From positions 1 through 64,000 of the forward strand of contig CAMDUB010000007.1 in the NCBI GenBank assembly GCA_945878575.1: a stretch of DNA of 64,000 nt. The letters run 5' to 3'. This stretch comes from Phycisphaera mikurensis NBRC 102666 (GTDB taxonomy: Bacteria > Planctomycetota > Phycisphaerae > Phycisphaerales > SM1A02). Made by a program: the position numbers and the translations under genes. Below the pieces are notes generated by a model. That model ran no database searches. It was given only the letters and a program-made list of their open reading frames with translations, and was not told the origin of the DNA. This document shows positions 9,101 through 18,296 of the stretch, one piece after another; position 1 is the stretch's first letter, and every line of letters starts with the position of its first letter.

Positions 9101-10969
9101 TCCGTGCTGCAGTTCGTGCCAAACTTCCCAACGCGATCGCTCCGCGGTTGCCAAGTCATCCATGACCCGCACCGGCACACCATCGATATTCGCCGGGAGC
9201 GCGACGCAACCATTGCCGCTCAACCAGTCGGTGAGGTACTGCAGCGCTTGGAAGACGTTGTAACGAATCTCTTCCGGATCATTGTTAGCAACGAAACCCG
9301 CCGTATTTCGATCCGCCACAAGCAACGAACGCGGATACAACGGATTGTCCCGATCAAGGCCGCGCACATCTGAACCATGAATGAAGTCCAGCACCTCGCG
9401 GTGGTGCTCCGGCACGAGAAGCGCGGTGACAAGCGAGTCCAACGCTGCTCCGTCGCCCTTCTGCGAGCGCTTCCACGCCTCCACCAGCGCCAACCCAAGG
9501 CGGACAAAGTCCGGATGCGCTACCCAGAATCCCGAGAGATCACGCTTCATCTGCGTGATGACATCCTTGATGAATCCCTTGATGGCTACTTGAAATGATG
9601 CGCCACGAATATCGCCGTCGGCAGGAAGAACACCGTACATACCGCCAACTTTGATGCCGCCACGCGAACCAACCACCTGCGCAAGAAGATCGTGGGAGGC
9701 CTTGATGTAATTGATCACAATGCCCGGATCCGCCTTCACGGGAATCCGATAGTTGCCGTCATTCTTCATCAGCCGCGCCGTCGACGCAAGAAAGTCATGC
9801 CACCCGAGCGACGCGCCAGCGAAGTACGGATCCAGCGCATCCATGATCTCATTGACACGGAACATCGCGCGTGGATTCTCCAACACAATGAGTAAACGAA
9901 TGGTGCCGATTCGATACTCGGGATGCTGCGCCGCAATCAACCGCTCCGCACGCTCAAGCATGACGCGAATGTACGCAGCCTCCTCTTCCGTCTCTAACTT
10001 CGGAACATAGAAGGCCAATGCCTGCGGATTGTTCCAGTTGGCGAAGAGGTGCAATGCAAAGTCGTAGAGATGCAGCGGCAGCGGATTACCGTGCAGGAAT
10101 AGAAATGGGCACGGCAATGCCAAACCCGGAAACCGCTTGATCGGTACGGATCGATGCGACGCGGCCAGCCGGTACTCCTTGCCAGAGCGCGGATCGTCAT
10201 AGGAAATCGTGCCCTGCAAACAGCCAGTCAGATTCTCCCCAGCCAATACCAGATCACCGCGCAGTGGCGTCTTGGAATCCTCGTCGTCGGCGCCCCACTT
10301 GGCGGAACCTGAAAAATCCTTCAGTAATTCTGCCACGATCCCTGGCTCGCCAGGAAGCGTTCGATGAAATGCATTCATCGCATTGATGGAAAGTTTCGCA
10401 TCATCCGGCGGACCAAACAGTGTCACATGACTTCCCTGCAAGAACTCCGGAATCGGTGCGATCGGCGCCCCACTTCCAGCGCGGCAATAGAAACTATTGC
10501 GCGGCCCAATCACCACACGACCGTCAATATCTTCCTGACCAATCACTGTGCGATAGGCCGGATCGCCATATCCCACTTGAAGCTTCGCGTTCAACTCAAA
10601 GCACGCGCGAGTGCGTTGATCAATAAACGCTCGATCCGTCACCCGCTGTCGTAACACGGACGCTAAGTCCAGCTTTACCGCGTGGTACAGGTCGCAAAGA
10701 AAGTGCAGGGATTCCCGGCTTTCAAGCCCACCAATAGTGCCCAACTGCAATAAACCATCAACCCCCGGCACCGGAATCAGCTGCGAACGCAGGTGATCGA
10801 TCAACTCCGCGGAGATGTAGTCACGGTACGAGGGAATCTCAGCGGTGTGCGCACCTTCTCGTCCAGTCATCACCGCACGATACCTCTGCCACCACCGCCT
10901 TCTTGGCACAATCCGTTTATGTTGCGAGCAGTTTGCTCCAATCTCCCTCATCAACGTTGACCCACACAT
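6143..10969 (-). CDS. Giant purine-catabolic fusion: malate synthase-like + OHCU decarboxylase + serine hydrolase + allantoicase
   Basis: One uninterrupted 1608-residue frame. Residues about 45-720 resemble malate synthase: PKLETEEEAAYIR at 323, VLENPRAMFRVNEI with Glu364, GWHDF with Asp392, RGGIKVGGM at 436, and the C-terminal MDDLATAERSR with the catalytic-Asp equivalent Asp605; the usual RPRG arginine motif is not seen verbatim. Residues about 720-860 resemble OHCU decarboxylase (HFHGDIGEA at 767, AAQEQ at 783, YRERFGFKFLV at 808). Residues about 865-1225 are a class C beta-lactamase/esterase-type hydrolase (SLSK 918-921, YSG 1025-1027, HQG 1166-1168). Residues about 1265-1608 are two allantoicase repeats (MDSWETVRHNPEPFDW at 1314; MVDGLESARSREPGH at 1503; YPDGG and FPDGG ends). 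The start at 10969 has AAAGGAG five bases upstream; the ATG at 10870 is an alternative because the first 33 residues look unconserved. Confidence 0.88.
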   Translation of the reverse strand: MCGSTLMREIGANCSQHKRIVPRRRWWQRYRAVMTGREGAHTAEIPSYRDYISAELIDHLRSQLIPVPGVDGLLQLGTIGGLESRESLHFLCDLYHAVKLDLASVLRQRVTDRAFIDQRTRACFELNAKLQVGYGDPAYRTVIGQEDIDGRVVIGPRNSFYCRAGSGAPIAPIPEFLQGSHVTLFGPPDDAKLSINAMNAFHRTLPGEPGIVAELLKDFSGSAKWGADDEDSKTPLRGDLVLAGENLTGCLQGTISYDDPRSGKEYRLAASHRSVPIKRFPGLALPCPFLFLHGNPLPLHLYDFALHLFANWNNPQALAFYVPKLETEEEAAYIRVMLERAERLIAAQHPEYRIGTIRLLIVLENPRAMFRVNEIMDALDPYFAGASLGWHDFLASTARLMKNDGNYRIPVKADPGIVINYIKASHDLLAQVVGSRGGIKVGGMYGVLPADGDIRGASFQVAIKGFIKDVITQMKRDLSGFWVAHPDFVRLGLALVEAWKRSQKGDGAALDSLVTALLVPEHHREVLDFIHGSDVRGLDRDNPLYPRSLLVADRNTAGFVANNDPEEIRYNVFQALQYLTDWLSGNGCVALPANIDGVPVRVMDDLATAERSRWEVWHELQHGRFSCADFMRIAHEEMHFIRKDLSDQRKIVQVKWDDRTRKWYPVAMNLMLQLMGSESPVEFATELLLPFTLDAIRTQEDPWAALQAIEPTKYAIPKRLARLHAFFSACGSRRFAEQMALDPVLDLGKAEQLVRSFDIHEINEAAHFHGDIGEAARTLDATAAQEQAKVLGGTAEVAQELRGLGSRYRERFGFKFLVAAKGRTGTELLEALRTRIEHSHEVELGHAREALWQITKGRLLAQPVDTVFDEITAALARHGVKGASVCVASPVNHLQSLQFGNRNALHAVTPQTGFEIASLSKSIGTCFVMEQFRKAGVPISASVNALLSKAGSKFRVPSLDAAHPEWADQVTVAHLMSHQGLNMHYVNGVPANEAFPPIFELLNGNERHGYEPVGVVNAPGTRFQYSGGGFLVLQHLIECMGGAPVHVQIDAFLRELGMDECTFCEDELVGLECATGFLDSGEPVVGTRKVFPAIAAGAVASAADVARFLMALSNAHQSINGCGLISHETAVRMLHGSDRGCREFMGCNMGLGIFTAEAGPNRLAIHQGANDGFRALFVHCYAGPDAGNGFVVLCNGEHAGMLFVAEAAQIILRHMGMRGVDTSQFRSDLAFGGIPPEQRVNAGYRELVFAAFAADLPEEIDAHGPRDPLATFNHVVGARVEAVSNQRFARAENLLSPYLPTFDPKLFGRQGKIMDSWETVRHNPEPFDWMIFELQRPAAVSCVAVSTQFHLGNHAEKLEIDGWDAARGEWQAIVAPMQLFGHGAHAVESISGVAQFQRIRVRMYPDGGVTRLALYGNELPVAEKERMLSPAIRAWHAFDPQTKKPMTPRYTTTAAEVAASIARVGSGLADLASAAFGGQVVSASNEHYSPATQVISPYPPLSMVDGLESARSREPGHSENVVIRLGQPAKIGRIELDFSHFVNNNPREVAIDGLCGTEWVPLVALTEVKAFAGNIIAFQVGRVGPCEQIRVIVFPDGGMNRVRVFAAP

Positions 10970-10985
10970 CGATCTCCTTTAACCT
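10957..10985 (+). promoter_or_regulatory. Possible promoter giving a leaderless hiuH transcript
   Basis: TTGACC at 10957-10962 and TAACCT at 10980-10985 are 17 bases apart. The first matches the -35 consensus at five of six positions and the second the -10 at only three. Transcription would start at or next to the GTG at 10992, which has no Shine-Dalgarno sequence. Only 22 bases separate this GTG from the start of the divergent fusion gene, so promoters must overlap the coding ends or the fusion gene must start further in. This is a weak prediction. Confidence 0.3.
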
Positions 10986-10991
10986 CATACC

Positions 10992-11342
10992 GTGACCCAT
11001 CCTGCTGAACTCGGCCTCTCAACGCATGTTCTCGACACTTCCACCGGGCGACCAGCACCGGGAGTCCATCTTGAACTGCACGCCCTGCATGGGGGCACTT
11101 GGAAGCAGGTGCATACCACTCATACCGATGCCGACGGCCGCGCCCAGGGACTGAGTAAGGGTCCGCTGGAAGCCGGTGACTATCGCCTGCAATTCGACAC
11201 TTGCTCATGGTTTGCAAAGCAGGGCATTGAGTGCTTCTTTCCATCCGTCACCATTGAGTTCCGCGTCAGTGACACGCAACGCCATCACCATGTTCCGCTT
11301 CTCTTGAGCCCGTTCGGATACTCCACTTATCGAGGCAGTTAA
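10992..11342 (+). CDS. 5-hydroxyisourate hydrolase (transthyretin-like)
   Basis: The enzyme opens 5-hydroxyisourate, the urate oxidase product, to OHCU. The 116-residue product has the family hallmarks: GLSTHVLDTSTGRPAPGV near the N-terminus with the active-site His, FPSVTIEFRV in the middle, a HHHVPLLLSPFGYSTY segment, and the diagnostic C-terminal YRGS. The length is typical. The start is a GTG and no ribosome binding site is visible ahead of it. It precedes urate oxidase by two bases and diverges from the fusion protein that holds the next enzyme, OHCU decarboxylase. Periplasmic versions carry a signal peptide; this one does not, so it is cytoplasmic. Confidence 0.95.
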   Translation: MTHPAELGLSTHVLDTSTGRPAPGVHLELHALHGGTWKQVHTTHTDADGRAQGLSKGPLEAGDYRLQFDTCSWFAKQGIECFFPSVTIEFRVSDTQRHHHVPLLLSPFGYSTYRGS

Positions 11343-11344
11343 CT

Positions 11345-12256
11345 ATGACCATCATTCTTGGTGAAAATCGTTATGGCAAAGCAGAGAACCGGGTCTTCCG
11401 CGTCACTCGCCACGGCGACACCCATGAAATATTGGATCTCAATGTCTCAGTCCAACTCAGTGGTGACTTCGCCGCCACTCACCTCACGGGCGACAACCGC
11501 AATGTGCTGCCAACCGATACGCAAAAGAACACCGTCTTTGCGCTGTCGCATCTGCACGGCGCCATGGAGCCTGAAGCGTTCGGCCTTGTTCTTGCACGCC
11601 ACTTCTTGAGCAATCACCCGCACATTTTAGCGGTCGAAGTTCGGCTCGAAAAGTTTGACTGGGATCGAATCGTCTGTAACGGGACCCCACATCCGCATGC
11701 ATTCCGCCGCAATGGTTCGCTGATCCGCACTGCCACGGTGCTTGCGTCGCGCACCACCACCGGAGTGCGAGAATTGGTGGTTTCCGGATTGAAGGACTTA
11801 ACAGTTCTGAAGACCACTGGCAGTGAATTCAAGGGGTACCTACGCGATCAATTCACCACGCTTGCTGAAACAACCGACCGCATCATGGCCACACAGATCT
11901 GCGCGCGCTGGCATGCCACCGCCACTGACGCCGCCACTCTTGACCGTGTCGATTGGCTCAAGCAGTACAACGACGCTTTGCACACACTGCTCACTACATT
12001 TGCTGAGCATCACAGTCTCTCCCTTCAACAAACGCTCTACGCCATGGGCGAACGCGCACTCTCCGTGTTACCCGCTATCGCAGCAATCAAACTCTCACTG
12101 CCAAACAAACATCACTTTGCTGTTGACCTCTCCGGATGTGGTCAAGAGAACTGCAACGAAGTATTCATCGCTGCCGACCGCCCCTATGGTTTGATTGAAG
12201 CAGTCATCCAACGGGACAACGCGCCGTCTGTGACTGAACTCTGGCCGTCATGGTGA
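11345..12256 (+). CDS. Urate oxidase (cofactor-free uricase)
   Basis: Oxidises urate to 5-hydroxyisourate. The 303-residue length fits the family. Visible signatures are YGKAENRVFRV near residue 10, whose Lys is the general base partner; VLPTDTQKNTVFAL near 54-67, which holds the catalytic Thr; a second tunnel-fold repeat with PHAFRRNGSLIRTA and GLKDLTVLKTTGSEF; and NKHHFAVDL near 254-262, with the Asn/His of the active site. It starts two bases after hiuH stops and is surely cotranscribed. With xanthine dehydrogenase and the fusion protein it forms a continuous urate pathway. No terminator is visible in the 98 bases that separate it from the convergent hydrolase gene. Confidence 0.95.
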   Translation: MTIILGENRYGKAENRVFRVTRHGDTHEILDLNVSVQLSGDFAATHLTGDNRNVLPTDTQKNTVFALSHLHGAMEPEAFGLVLARHFLSNHPHILAVEVRLEKFDWDRIVCNGTPHPHAFRRNGSLIRTATVLASRTTTGVRELVVSGLKDLTVLKTTGSEFKGYLRDQFTTLAETTDRIMATQICARWHATATDAATLDRVDWLKQYNDALHTLLTTFAEHHSLSLQQTLYAMGERALSVLPAIAAIKLSLPNKHHFAVDLSGCGQENCNEVFIAADRPYGLIEAVIQRDNAPSVTELWPSW

Positions 12257-12354
12257 ACGCATGACGCGAATTGGTGGTAGCACTGATTTACCTCGCGCCT
12301 AAACTTGTGCTCACGGCGGCAATGAAGCCAGGAATGCGACGCAGCATGTGTTCC

Positions 12355-13962
12355 TCAGAGCGTCCAGTGCGCCAGCAGCGCACCAAGATCGGCGCCGCCG
12401 ACAACGCCGTCACCAGTGAGGTCAGCGGCGCAGCCAGTACAGGGACCCCAACTGCTCAGAAGCGCGCCAAGATCGGCGCCATTGACCCTGCAATCGCCGT
12501 TCAGGTCGCCCGGCTGGTTCAGCGCGGTGATGGCGATGTCGTCGAGTTCGACCGTCGATCCCACGGCATTCCCCGCGCCATCGATAAAGATGCGCACGCG
12601 GCTCGTCCGCCCACGGAACTCGGCGGGAATCAACACGCTCACCGTCTGGAACACCGAGGTGAGCCCCGCGACATCCCACGCCGCCGACTCCAGAGTGACG
12701 GGCTCGACGTCGTTGTGCCCTTGGAGCGAGACGCGCAGCACGTCGTCCGTCGCGCCTGTCCCGATCCGGCGGACCTTCATAGACAACTGCGCGCACTGTG
12801 CCGGGAGATACGCTCGGTTGTGCACTAACTGCGGCGCTGCGGCCGCGAGTCGCGCCACCCAGTTGCCCCCACCGAGGCTCACGATGTTCGAGGGCATACC
12901 GCCGTGCGCGGTCCAACCAGCCTGCGTGCCTTGCTCGAACGCCCCGTTGAAGACCACCGGCGCGGAGTCGGAGGGTGGGGCGCTTCCTGCGGGGATCGCG
13001 GGACGCTCGGCGGCGCCTCCACCGAGGATCGAGAAGTGGTAGCCGGTCTGCAGCCAGCCGTTCGGCCACCACGTCGACCGAGCATTGTTGGAGATCACCT
13101 GCTCGCCGTCGCTTGGATTCGGCGCTCGGTCGATCGTGCCGTGATACCAAAGGTGGACGTCGAGATGGGCGAAGGAGTTCGCGCAGCAGTTGAGGGCGCT
13201 CTCGCTGAGGACGACGCCATTGACGTTTGGCAGCGGGATTCCGTCGAAATCGAGGCCATTGATCAGTCCGCCGCCGTCAGCGCGCCACATGTTGTCCGCC
13301 CACGCGACGTTGCTCCAGCGCACCGGCGTCGGATCGCCCCAGTTGGGGTTGTACGGAGCATCGAGCGTGCCGTCGACCGGATGCGAATCGAGCGTGGTCA
13401 TTTGGTCCACCTCTATGCCAGCCAAGGCGAGCCGACGGATCGCCTCGCTGATGACGCTTGCGCCGCGGCTGTGACCAATGAAGTGCACCGCTCGATTGCC
13501 CAGAAGATCAACGGGCCCCACAGAGCCGACTTCGTAGCTTGGATCGCGAAGCATGGCACTAAGCACATCCCCCGCCGCCTGCGTGTAACGCCAGTTCGGG
13601 CCGGTGACCGACGCCGACTCCGGCACCCAATTGAAGATCAGCACGACGTTCTGATCGGAGCCGTCTCCGCCCGCCTCGGGCACCTTCGACCAAACGCCCG
13701 TGTCGCCGGTGTAGCGATACACGGTGCCGATGCCGCCGCCGCGCTCGATGATCGCGCTGGCCATGCTCTCGACCCAGATGCCCTTACTTCCTGACGAGTA
13801 TCCGTGGGTAATGACCGTCGTTGTCGGTTGACCGCCGAACGCGGCCGCGCTGCTCGACGTCGCTAGCGAAGTCAACGTGGCGAAGCACACCGTCATCCAC
13901 GTCATCGGACTGCGGAACCAAGTCAATCCACTGTCAACAGGAGAGCCCATGCCAAAAAGCAT
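12355..13962 (-). CDS. Secreted alpha/beta hydrolase (lipase-like) with C-terminal dockerin-like repeat pair
   Basis: About 535 residues. A hydrophobic N-terminal segment (MTVCFATLTSLATSSSAAA) looks like a signal peptide. The hydrolase domain follows: TVITHGYSSGSKG (oxyanion region), FIGHSRGASV (nucleophile elbow, G-H-S-R-G), an LDSHPVDGT segment and a later HLDVHLWYH that may supply the His. A beta-sandwich-like region (VFNGAFEQGTQAGWT to STVELDDIAI) resembles carbohydrate-binding modules. The C-terminus has two Ca-binding-like repeats, GDLNGDCRVNGADLGALL and ADLTGDGVVGGADLGALL, the dockerin-like anchor common in Phycisphaerae. By eye the gene is more GC-rich than its neighbours. The start is uncertain (13962, 13950 or 13905). 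The substrate is unknown. Confidence 0.78.
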   Translation of the reverse strand: MLFGMGSPVDSGLTWFRSPMTWMTVCFATLTSLATSSSAAAFGGQPTTTVITHGYSSGSKGIWVESMASAIIERGGGIGTVYRYTGDTGVWSKVPEAGGDGSDQNVVLIFNWVPESASVTGPNWRYTQAAGDVLSAMLRDPSYEVGSVGPVDLLGNRAVHFIGHSRGASVISEAIRRLALAGIEVDQMTTLDSHPVDGTLDAPYNPNWGDPTPVRWSNVAWADNMWRADGGGLINGLDFDGIPLPNVNGVVLSESALNCCANSFAHLDVHLWYHGTIDRAPNPSDGEQVISNNARSTWWPNGWLQTGYHFSILGGGAAERPAIPAGSAPPSDSAPVVFNGAFEQGTQAGWTAHGGMPSNIVSLGGGNWVARLAAAAPQLVHNRAYLPAQCAQLSMKVRRIGTGATDDVLRVSLQGHNDVEPVTLESAAWDVAGLTSVFQTVSVLIPAEFRGRTSRVRIFIDGAGNAVGSTVELDDIAITALNQPGDLNGDCRVNGADLGALLSSWGPCTGCAADLTGDGVVGGADLGALLAHWTL

Positions 13963-14117
13963 AGCAATGCGATACCAAAACACGAATAGTTGGCCTCACT
14001 GCGCCACATGGCCGACTTGCGCCTTTGCAGCGGAGCGTGTTCACCCACCCTCCCCTCGGCGGCCTTCGTATGAGGGGATATGCGTCCGGTACACGAACGT
14101 CCCAATGGGCAGCAGAC

Positions 14118-15256
<1,139 letters not shown>

Positions 15257-15257
<1 letters not shown>

Positions 15258-16765
15258 CAGTGTGCTGCCTTCCGTAGCTTCGGGTCAATGGCGTCGCGCA
15301 TCGCTTCGCCGAGCATGTTGTAACTCAATACTGAAAGGAAGATCGCTATTCCAGGGAACACCGCCAACCACCAAACAAATGTTCCCGTGGCAGCGGTGGC
15401 GCTCGAGAGCAACTTGCCCCACGACGCCTGTCCATCCGGTCCAAGGCCAAGATAGGAAAGCGTCGCCTCAATGGAAATGGCAGCGGCAATTGCAAAGCTG
15501 GCGTCCACCAACACCGGGGTCACGCCGTTCGGCAACATGTGTCGGAACAGAATGGCGCGCAGCGGCAATCCGGTTGCCTTGGCCGCCTGCACAAAGTCTT
15601 GATTGCGCAACTTCATGAACTCCGCGCGCGTAAACCGCGCCGCGCCAGTCCAACTGAAGCAGCCGATGATCGCCATCATCACATAAGTATCGCGCGGCAA
15701 TACGCCAGCAGCAACGATCAAGAGAAACAGCACTGGCACCGCCATGAAGATCTCAACGATCCGGAAGAGAATCATGTCCACCTTCCCACCGAAGTAACCC
15801 ATGATGGCACCCATCGTCACGCCGATGACTACTGAAATGCCCGTAGATACAAGCCCAATGGAGATAGAAAGCCGACACGCCCACAACATCTGCGAAAGAA
15901 CATCTCCACCCAAAGCGTCGGTGCCAAGCAGAACGCGGCGCTCACCAAAGGACGTCCCCTTGAACTGCGCCAGTCGATCCACGTCAGCGACGCGCTCACC
16001 CGGCGCGATGGCAACCATGTCACTGCGGGAGTATTGCGGCGACCACGGAATCAGCGTCCAGGTGACCTCACGGATCGCGCCCGACTGCTCGTCCTCCAAG
16101 TAACGCTCAAAGTTGATGAGCGTGGCTCCACCACTCGCCCCGGAAAGTCCCCAGCCAACCAGCAGCGCCAAGACCGCCGCGCCCGCACGCACTCGACCCG
16201 AATCAACGGTCGGTATCCACGCGGCAGCCATCGCAAACAGCAGCGACACCACACCGATGATCGTCCATGGTCCAGCGTCGCTGCGTGCAAACGCCTTGAC
16301 CGACTCGGCGCGACCTGGATCTTGCGCCCAGCCGACGATCGCTCCAGCAATCACAATGGTGAACCCCACTTGCAGCGCTGCCACTACAAAGATCCCGAGC
16401 CGTTGCGCGCGTGTCAGGCTGCGTGGACCAATGAAGATCCAAGGCAGTCCAACAAAGCACCCAATCAGAAGCGCCGAGTCCGTCGGTGTGAGGTTTGCAA
16501 AGAGTGGCCACTCGCGCACTACCGCGCCGCCGGCACCCACACGCACCAAGGTCAATGGGTGCGCATTCGCCACGATCGGGCCAAAAACTGCAAAGAACGC
16601 AATCACTCCGATCCAACACATGCCAAAGATCGCACCGGGACGCTTCAGGACGCGCTCCCATGCATCGGCCCAGAAGCCCTTGGCGCGCACCGCTCCCACG
16701 CCGCGCATCACATCGATACCGGAAATAGCCAGAGGGATGGCAGTTGTGTCCTTACTCTCAGTCAT
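15257..16765 (-). CDS. ABC transporter permease, OppC/DppC type, with extra membrane segments
   Basis: The permease is 502 residues against about 300 normally. The first membrane helix ([22 protein letters not shown], near 45-65) is followed by roughly 190 extra residues with about four more hydrophobic stretches ([68 protein letters not shown]). The standard core follows: [20 protein letters not shown], and an EAA loop, [24 protein letters not shown]. The C-terminal ends [16 protein letters not shown]. It overlaps oppB by eight bases and oppD by one. The insert may change assembly or binding-protein docking, but its role is unknown. Confidence 0.9.
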
Positions 16766-18278
16766 AACTCACCCGCGGGTCGGCCGCTGCATAAAGGAGA
16801 TCCGCCAAGAGAAGTGCCAGCATGTTGACACAGGCAATCAGGAATGTGTCCGCCAAAATCAACTCGCGATCGCGCAGATCAATCGCCTCAATCACCAGGC
16901 TGCCCATGCCGGGCACGCTGAAGATGCGCTCGATCACCACGCTGCCAGCCAGCATCGCCGGGAAGATTCCAACGAACATGGTGATCAGCGGAAGCAAGCT
17001 GTTGCGGAACACGTGTCGCAATACCACATCCTTACGCGGCACTCCCTTGGCCTTCGCCGTGCGAACGTAGTCCGCACTGAAATTGTCAAGCATCGAGGCG
17101 CGCGTCTGCTTGGAAAGCACAGCAAAGCTGCCGTACACCAAGCAAAGAACCGGTAGACCGACATGCCAAAGCGTGTCGAACAGATAGCCACGTTGCCACA
17201 CTCCAGAAGCATCCGTGAACGGCATGAATGTGAACGCTTCGGATCCACTCGCATGGAGTCCACTCACTGGAAACCATCCCAAATACTGCTTGTTTGCCAA
17301 GAAGCCAATGGCAAACACTCCAGCCAACACCGTCGGTATGGAATACAGCGACAAGTACAGGAAACCGGAGAACATATCGAACCCGCCGCCGCGCCGAACG
17401 CTTGCAAGCACGCCGGTCGGCACCGCGATGAGATACGAAATGGGGAAGGCAATTAGGTTGATGAGGAGCGTGACCGGAAGCGCCGCCGCAATCAGGTCCC
17501 ACACCGGGCGGTTCTTTGAGAATGCCACGCCGAGGTCAGGCGTGTCCAGGCTCACCACATCCGGAATCAGCGGGATGCCGCTGGTTGGGTACGGGTGTGC
17601 ACGGAACGCTTGCATCGCCTGGGTCTGTGCCACCAACGCGGCGGTATGCGACGTATGCATGTCCGCGGCCGCCTTCTCTAACTTCGGCCACGCCGCGTTC
17701 GAATGATCGAAAGCAACATCGCTGAAATCGCGCGGATCTGCACCGCCCTTACCGTTCAGTCGTTCTTTCAGTGGGCTACCGGCGGCGCGCGCATAGTCGG
17801 CAATGGCGTCCTTGAAGAGGCGCACCTTGCCCACATAATCGCGCCGCGTTCCCTCTGCTTCACGCTGCATCTTCTTGAATTGCGGGATCGCGCCTTCGCC
17901 CGTGGCAATGACCACGGACGGCACCGTAACCACCGGCACCGGAAATGCTTTCGCGAGCGGTGGCTCATCAATCGCACGCGGCGCCGGCACGCGCTCGCCA
18001 TTGCCGTCACGCAGATCGCGCATACCGAACTTCACCGGCGAAAGACGTCCAAGCCACCGCACGTACTGCACGATCACCGGATCGTTCAATCCGTAACGAT
18101 CTTCCAGATACGCCTGCATCTGTGCCACCCGACTGGTGTCCGACATCTGTCCACCCTGCACTGCCAACCCCGCGCCGATACCGCCCGGTGCGAGCGCCAA
18201 CAGCATGAACACCATCAGCGTGATTCCGAGGAGGGTCGGAACCATGAAGGCGAGGCGTCTTAAGAGGTAGGAGAGCAT
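16758..18278 (-). CDS. ABC transporter permease, OppB/DppB type, with long extracytoplasmic insert
   Basis: The protein begins MLSYLLRRLAFMVPTLLGITLMVFML, the usual OppB N-terminus and first helix, then DRYGLNDPVIVQYVRWL. About 170 extra residues (roughly 90-260) rich in charged residues follow, where normal OppB has a short loop. The core helices and EAA loop (TAKAKGVPRKDVVLRHVFRNSLLPLITM) are intact. The end VSYD matches the ADPRVSYD terminus of the family. Length is 506 against about 310. The insert should lie outside the cytoplasm, facing the binding protein. Both permeases being enlarged suggests they evolved together. Confidence 0.9.
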   Translation of the reverse strand: MLSYLLRRLAFMVPTLLGITLMVFMLLALAPGGIGAGLAVQGGQMSDTSRVAQMQAYLEDRYGLNDPVIVQYVRWLGRLSPVKFGMRDLRDGNGERVPAPRAIDEPPLAKAFPVPVVTVPSVVIATGEGAIPQFKKMQREAEGTRRDYVGKVRLFKDAIADYARAAGSPLKERLNGKGGADPRDFSDVAFDHSNAAWPKLEKAAADMHTSHTAALVAQTQAMQAFRAHPYPTSGIPLIPDVVSLDTPDLGVAFSKNRPVWDLIAAALPVTLLINLIAFPISYLIAVPTGVLASVRRGGGFDMFSGFLYLSLYSIPTVLAGVFAIGFLANKQYLGWFPVSGLHASGSEAFTFMPFTDASGVWQRGYLFDTLWHVGLPVLCLVYGSFAVLSKQTRASMLDNFSADYVRTAKAKGVPRKDVVLRHVFRNSLLPLITMFVGIFPAMLAGSVVIERIFSVPGMGSLVIEAIDLRDRELILADTFLIACVNMLALLLADLLYAAADPRVSYD

Positions 18279-18296
18279 CGGTAGCGCAGGAGCGCG

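Noticed and set aside
10870-10969. The first 33 codons of the fusion gene as certain coding sequence
   Set aside because: They look unconserved and lie where divergent promoters would be expected, so the start is stated as uncertain despite the good ribosome binding site.
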